From an uncultured Candidatus Altimarinota bacterium (GTDB lineage: Bacteria > Patescibacteriota > Gracilibacteria > BD1-5 > UBA6164), in contig CALHAQ010000083.1 in NCBI GenBank assembly GCA_937931775.1, forward strand, positions 1 to 8,849: a stretch of 8,849 nucleotides of DNA, in the 5' to 3' direction. Below, one piece after another: positions 7,614 to 8,849 of this stretch. The notes beneath the pieces were generated by a model. That model saw only the letters and a program-made list of their open reading frames with translations. It did not search any database and was not told where the DNA came from. The position numbers were made by a program, and so were the translations under genes. Numbering within the stretch: the first letter of the stretch is position 1; each line of letters begins with the position of its first letter.

Positions 7614-7641
7614 TTGACTTGATATGAAATACTTATAAAAT
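7614..7641 (+). promoter_or_regulatory. Stable-RNA promoter of the tRNA cluster
   Basis: TTGACT (7614-7619), a 16-bp spacer, then TAAAAT (7636-7641). An A7 tract precedes the -35 box, like an UP element, and CCTGAGG follows the -10 box as a G/C-rich discriminator. The block closely matches the two promoters before 16S rRNA, including ACTTATA just at the -10. A boxA-like CGTTCTTGAAATA follows at 7656-7668. Confidence 0.85.
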
Positions 7642-7694
7642 CCTGAGGCTTTTTTCGTTCTTGAAATACTCTGCTTTTTGAAAAAAAGACACAC

Positions 7695-7713
7695 CTCTAT
7701 ATTTAATATAGAG
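7695..7713 (+). other. Leader hairpin before tRNA-Asn
   Basis: CTCTATAT, loop TTA, ATATAGAG: a perfect 8-bp hairpin ending 13 nt before the tRNA-Asn 5' end. There is no T tract after it, so a processing role is likelier than termination. Confidence 0.6.
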
Positions 7714-7726
7714 AAGTATATTATAT

Positions 7727-7801
7727 TCCTCTGTAGCTCAGCGGTAGAGTAGACGACTGTTAATCGTTTGGTCACTGGTTCGAATCCAGTCAGGGGAGCC
7801 A
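7727..7801 (+). tRNA. tRNA-Asn (GTT)
   Basis: Full cloverleaf: acceptor TCCTCTG with CAGGGGA, D stem GCTC/GAGT, anticodon stem GACGA/TCGTT around loop CTGTTAA (anticodon GTT), T arm ACTGG-TTCGAAT-CCAGT, discriminator G and an encoded CCA. It reads AAC and AAU. It is the first gene of a four-tRNA cluster driven from the promoter near 7614. Confidence 0.97.
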
Positions 7802-7814
7802 TAAAATATAAACT

Positions 7815-7848
7815 ATATAAAGAAGAGATTTTAAGCTCTTCTTTATAT
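7815..7848 (+). other. Spacer hairpin before tRNA-Ser(TGA)
   Basis: ATATAAAGAAGAG (7815-7827) and CTCTTCTTTATAT (7836-7848) pair perfectly over 13 bp with an 8-nt loop. The hairpin ends 6 nt before the tRNA. A T-poor 3' flank (GTATCC) argues against a terminator. Confidence 0.7.
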
Positions 7849-7854
7849 GTATCC

Positions 7855-7944
7855 GGAGAGATGGCTGAGTGGTCGAAGGCAACGGTCTTGAAAACCGTCG
7901 TACTGGCAACGGTACCCAGGGTTCGAATCCCTGTCTCTCCGCCA
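7855..7944 (+). tRNA. tRNA-Ser (TGA)
   Basis: Class II tRNA: acceptor GGAGAGA/TCTCTCC, anticodon stem ACGGT/ACCGT around CTTGAAA (anticodon TGA), a long variable arm built on GTAC/GTAC, T arm CAGGG-TTCGAAT-CCCTG, discriminator G and encoded CCA. It reads UCA codons. The anticodon TGA should not be confused with the recoded UGA codon, whose decoder would be a tRNA-Gly with anticodon TCA, not present here. Confidence 0.97.
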
Positions 7945-7962
7945 TTATATTTTTGGCAAAAG

Positions 7963-7989
7963 TTTTATAGTAATACCATTACTATAAAA
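7963..7989 (+). other. Spacer hairpin before tRNA-Ser(GCT)
   Basis: TTTTATAGTAAT (7963-7974), loop ACC, ATTACTATAAAA (7978-7989): a perfect 12-bp hairpin ending 13 nt before the tRNA. It is similar in placement, but not in sequence, to the other spacer hairpins. Confidence 0.7.
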
Positions 7990-8002
7990 GAAATTGTTTT
8001 CT

Positions 8003-8093
8003 GGAAAGGTGCCAGAGTGGTCGAATGGGCTCCCCTGCTAAGGGAGTGAACCGTTATTCGGTTCCCAGGGTTCGAATCCCTGTCTTTCCGCCA
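8003..8093 (+). tRNA. tRNA-Ser (GCT)
   Basis: Class II tRNA: acceptor GGAAAGG/TCTTTCC, anticodon stem CTCCC/GGGAG around CTGCTAA (anticodon GCT), variable arm stem GAACCG/CGGTTC, T arm identical to that of the preceding tRNA-Ser, discriminator G and encoded CCA. It reads AGC and AGU. Confidence 0.97.
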
Positions 8094-8124
8094 GTTTTAA
8101 GCTCAAGCCTTTTAGGATATATTT

Positions 8125-8200
8125 GGGCCTGTAGCTCAGGGGTTAGAGCAGTCGGCTCATAACCGATTGGTCGTTGGTTCAATTCCAACCAGGCCCACCA
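8125..8200 (+). tRNA. tRNA with CAT anticodon (elongator Met or Ile2)
   Basis: Acceptor GGGCCTG/CAGGCCC, D arm GCTC/GAGC, anticodon stem with TCGG/CCGA around loop CTCATAA (anticodon CAT), T arm GTTGG-TTCAATT-CCAAC, discriminator A and encoded CCA. The first acceptor pair is G-C, so it is not a typical bacterial initiator. C4-G69 and C5-G68 and the CTCATAA loop resemble known tRNA-Ile2 substrates of TilS, which would make it an AUA-reading Ile tRNA after lysidine modification. Elongator Met cannot be excluded. Unlike the other three tRNAs, it has no clear hairpin just upstream. Confidence 0.93.
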
Positions 8201-8329
8201 TTATTAGTTTCTTTAGTAATACTGATATCATATCATAAATTACAATAAGAAATTACATCTTTAAATTGAAGCGTAAAGATGCTAGAATAAAGGAAGAATT
8301 AAGTATATAAAAAAAGTCGAAAAAAAGTT
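8201..8329. other. Spacer between the tRNA cluster and the rRNA promoters
   Basis: No gene is seen. CATCTTTA (8256-8263) and TAAAGATG (8274-8281) form a perfect 8-bp hairpin with a 10-nt loop and no T tract. A weaker AT stem (ATTATTA/TAGTAAT) lies right after the last tRNA. With no clear terminator, tRNA transcripts may read into the rRNA operon. Confidence 0.5.
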
Positions 8330-8357
8330 TTGACTTAGATATATTAACTTATACAAT
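8330..8357 (+). promoter_or_regulatory. rRNA promoter P1
   Basis: TTGACT (8330-8335), a 16-bp spacer and TACAAT (8352-8357), preceded by an A7 tract and GTTT and followed by CCTCCTGC. It shares its extended sequence with P2 and with the tRNA promoter. The predicted start lies near 8364. Confidence 0.87.
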
Positions 8358-8444
8358 CCTCCTGCTTCGAACAAAATCTAGAGTATATAAAAAGTTAAAA
8401 ATAATATAAGTCAAAATCACTTAATTAAATAGTGAAAAAAAGTT

Positions 8445-8472
8445 TTGACATCACTTGCTTAACTTATACAAT
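8445..8472 (+). promoter_or_regulatory. rRNA promoter P2
   Basis: TTGACA (8445-8450), a 16-bp spacer and TACAAT (8467-8472), preceded by an A7 tract and GTTT and followed by CCTCTAGC. It lies 115 bp downstream of P1 and its -35 is the exact consensus. The start is predicted near 8479, giving a leader of about 137 nt. Confidence 0.88.
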
Positions 8473-8495
8473 CCTCTAGCTTTCAAAAAGCAAAA

Positions 8496-8509
8496 CGTTC
8501 TTTAAAATA
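8496..8509 (+). promoter_or_regulatory. boxA-like antitermination element in the rRNA leader
   Basis: CGTTCTTTAAAATA resembles the bacterial boxA (core CTTTAA), the Nus-factor loading site of rRNA operons. It lies 23 nt after the P2 -10 box. The tRNA leader has CGTTCTTGAAATA at 7656-7668 in a similar place. Identification is by resemblance only. Confidence 0.5.
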
Positions 8510-8577
8510 AACAGAATATTAGAAAAAAAGAGATACCAATTTATTGGAGCTTTGGAAAAACTTAAAAAACAAAAAGT

Positions 8578-8607
8578 CCTGTAGTTATTATTTATAATAT
8601 CTACAGG
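8578..8607 (+). other. Long hairpin just upstream of 16S rRNA
   Basis: CCTGTAG (8578-8584) pairs with CTACAGG (8601-8607), and TATTAT with ATAATA inside, broken by one T-T mismatch. The hairpin ends about 8 nt before the predicted 16S 5' end. It may be a processing signal, or part of the usual RNase III stem whose partner would lie 3' of 16S outside the window. Confidence 0.65.
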
Positions 8608-8615
8608 CAATTTAC

Positions 8616-8849
8616 GTTAAAAAGAGTTTGATCCTAGCTCAGGGTGAACGCTAGCGGTGCGCCTAACACATGCAAGTCGAGCGGTAGAATTTTCTAGCTT
8701 GCTAGAAAATTTGAGAGCGGCGAACGGGTGAGTAACACGTTGGAATCTGCCCCCAAGTCAGGGATAGCCATTGGAAACGATGATTAATACCGGATGTGCT
8801 CTTCGGAGTAAAGATTTATCGCTTGGGGAGGATCCTGCGTACTATCAGC
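8616..8849 (+). rRNA. rrs: 16S ribosomal RNA, 5' part only
   Basis: The conserved 5' block AGAGTTTGATC (8623-8633) is followed by GGGTGAACGCTAGCGG, AACACATGCAAGTCGAGCGG, GGCGAACGGGTGAGTAACACG and AATACCGGATG, in the normal order. The 5' end is set about 7 nt before AGAGTTTG by analogy with E. coli. About 234 nt are visible and the gene continues past the right edge. Variants such as CCTAGCTCAG (usual CCTGGCTCAG) and CGCTAGCGG (usual CGCTGGCGG) point to a divergent lineage. Tandem promoters, a boxA-like element and a leader hairpin precede it. Confidence 0.98.

Noticed and set aside
7569..7802. Minus-strand 77-aa frame
   Set aside because: Its N-terminus (APLTGFEPVTKRL) is the antisense reading of tRNA-Asn, another common artefact, and the remainder covers the tRNA promoter.
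7768..8049. Plus-strand 93-aa frame across the tRNAs
   Set aside because: It is the familiar false protein produced by translating tRNA genes (GEMAEWSKAT and VRIPVSPP come from the tRNA-Ser). The tRNA cloverleafs explain the DNA.
1..8849. CRISPR array, insertion sequence or prophage
   Set aside because: No regularly spaced direct repeats, transposase, integrase or terminal inverted repeats were seen on either strand.

Overview
The window reads as chromosomal DNA of a candidate-phyla (Patescibacteria/CPR) bacterium that translates UGA as glycine. That is genetic code 25, known from Gracilibacteria (BD1-5) and Absconditabacteria (SR1). Under the standard code every long gene here looks shattered. 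With UGA read as Gly each becomes one intact frame, and the recovered glycines fall on conserved positions: GyrB DNGRG, the GNAT QxxGxG loop, and UGA matching GGN between two paralogues. About 63 in-frame UGA codons are present. The DNA is AT-rich, no gene has a convincing Shine-Dalgarno site, and the partial 16S rRNA carries variants that fit such a lineage. I cannot choose between the two phyla from this sequence.

Layout. Positions 1-429, minus strand: the N-terminal 143 residues of an HExxH zincin-like protein that runs off the left edge. Positions 430-699: a divergent gap containing a plus-strand terminator-like hairpin. Positions 700-2610: gyrB. Positions 2719-2937: a 72-aa small protein resembling the DUF6356 family. 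Positions 3039-4148 and 4248-5543: tandem paralogous polytopic membrane proteins whose four signature motifs match the order seen in PiT/SLC20 phosphate transporters, with altered residues. Positions 5611-6027: a GNAT acetyltransferase. Positions 6123-7532: a 469-aa protein I do not recognise, very rich in UGA codons. From 7533 to the right edge is a stable-RNA block: one promoter, four tRNA genes (Asn-GUU, Ser-UGA, Ser-GCU and a CAU tRNA that is Met or Ile2), then two tandem promoters, a boxA-like leader and the first ~234 nt of 16S rRNA.

How it works together. The protein genes are mostly separate units, with hairpin/T-tract terminators after the DUF6356-like gene and after the second transporter, and a weaker one after gyrB. 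The three stable-RNA promoters share one long motif (A-tract, TTGAC[TA], 16-bp spacer, TA[CA]AAT, CCTC-like discriminator), so tRNA and rRNA transcription is probably co-regulated. Hairpins sit 6-13 nt before three of the four tRNAs and about 8 nt before 16S, which suggests a common maturation signal.
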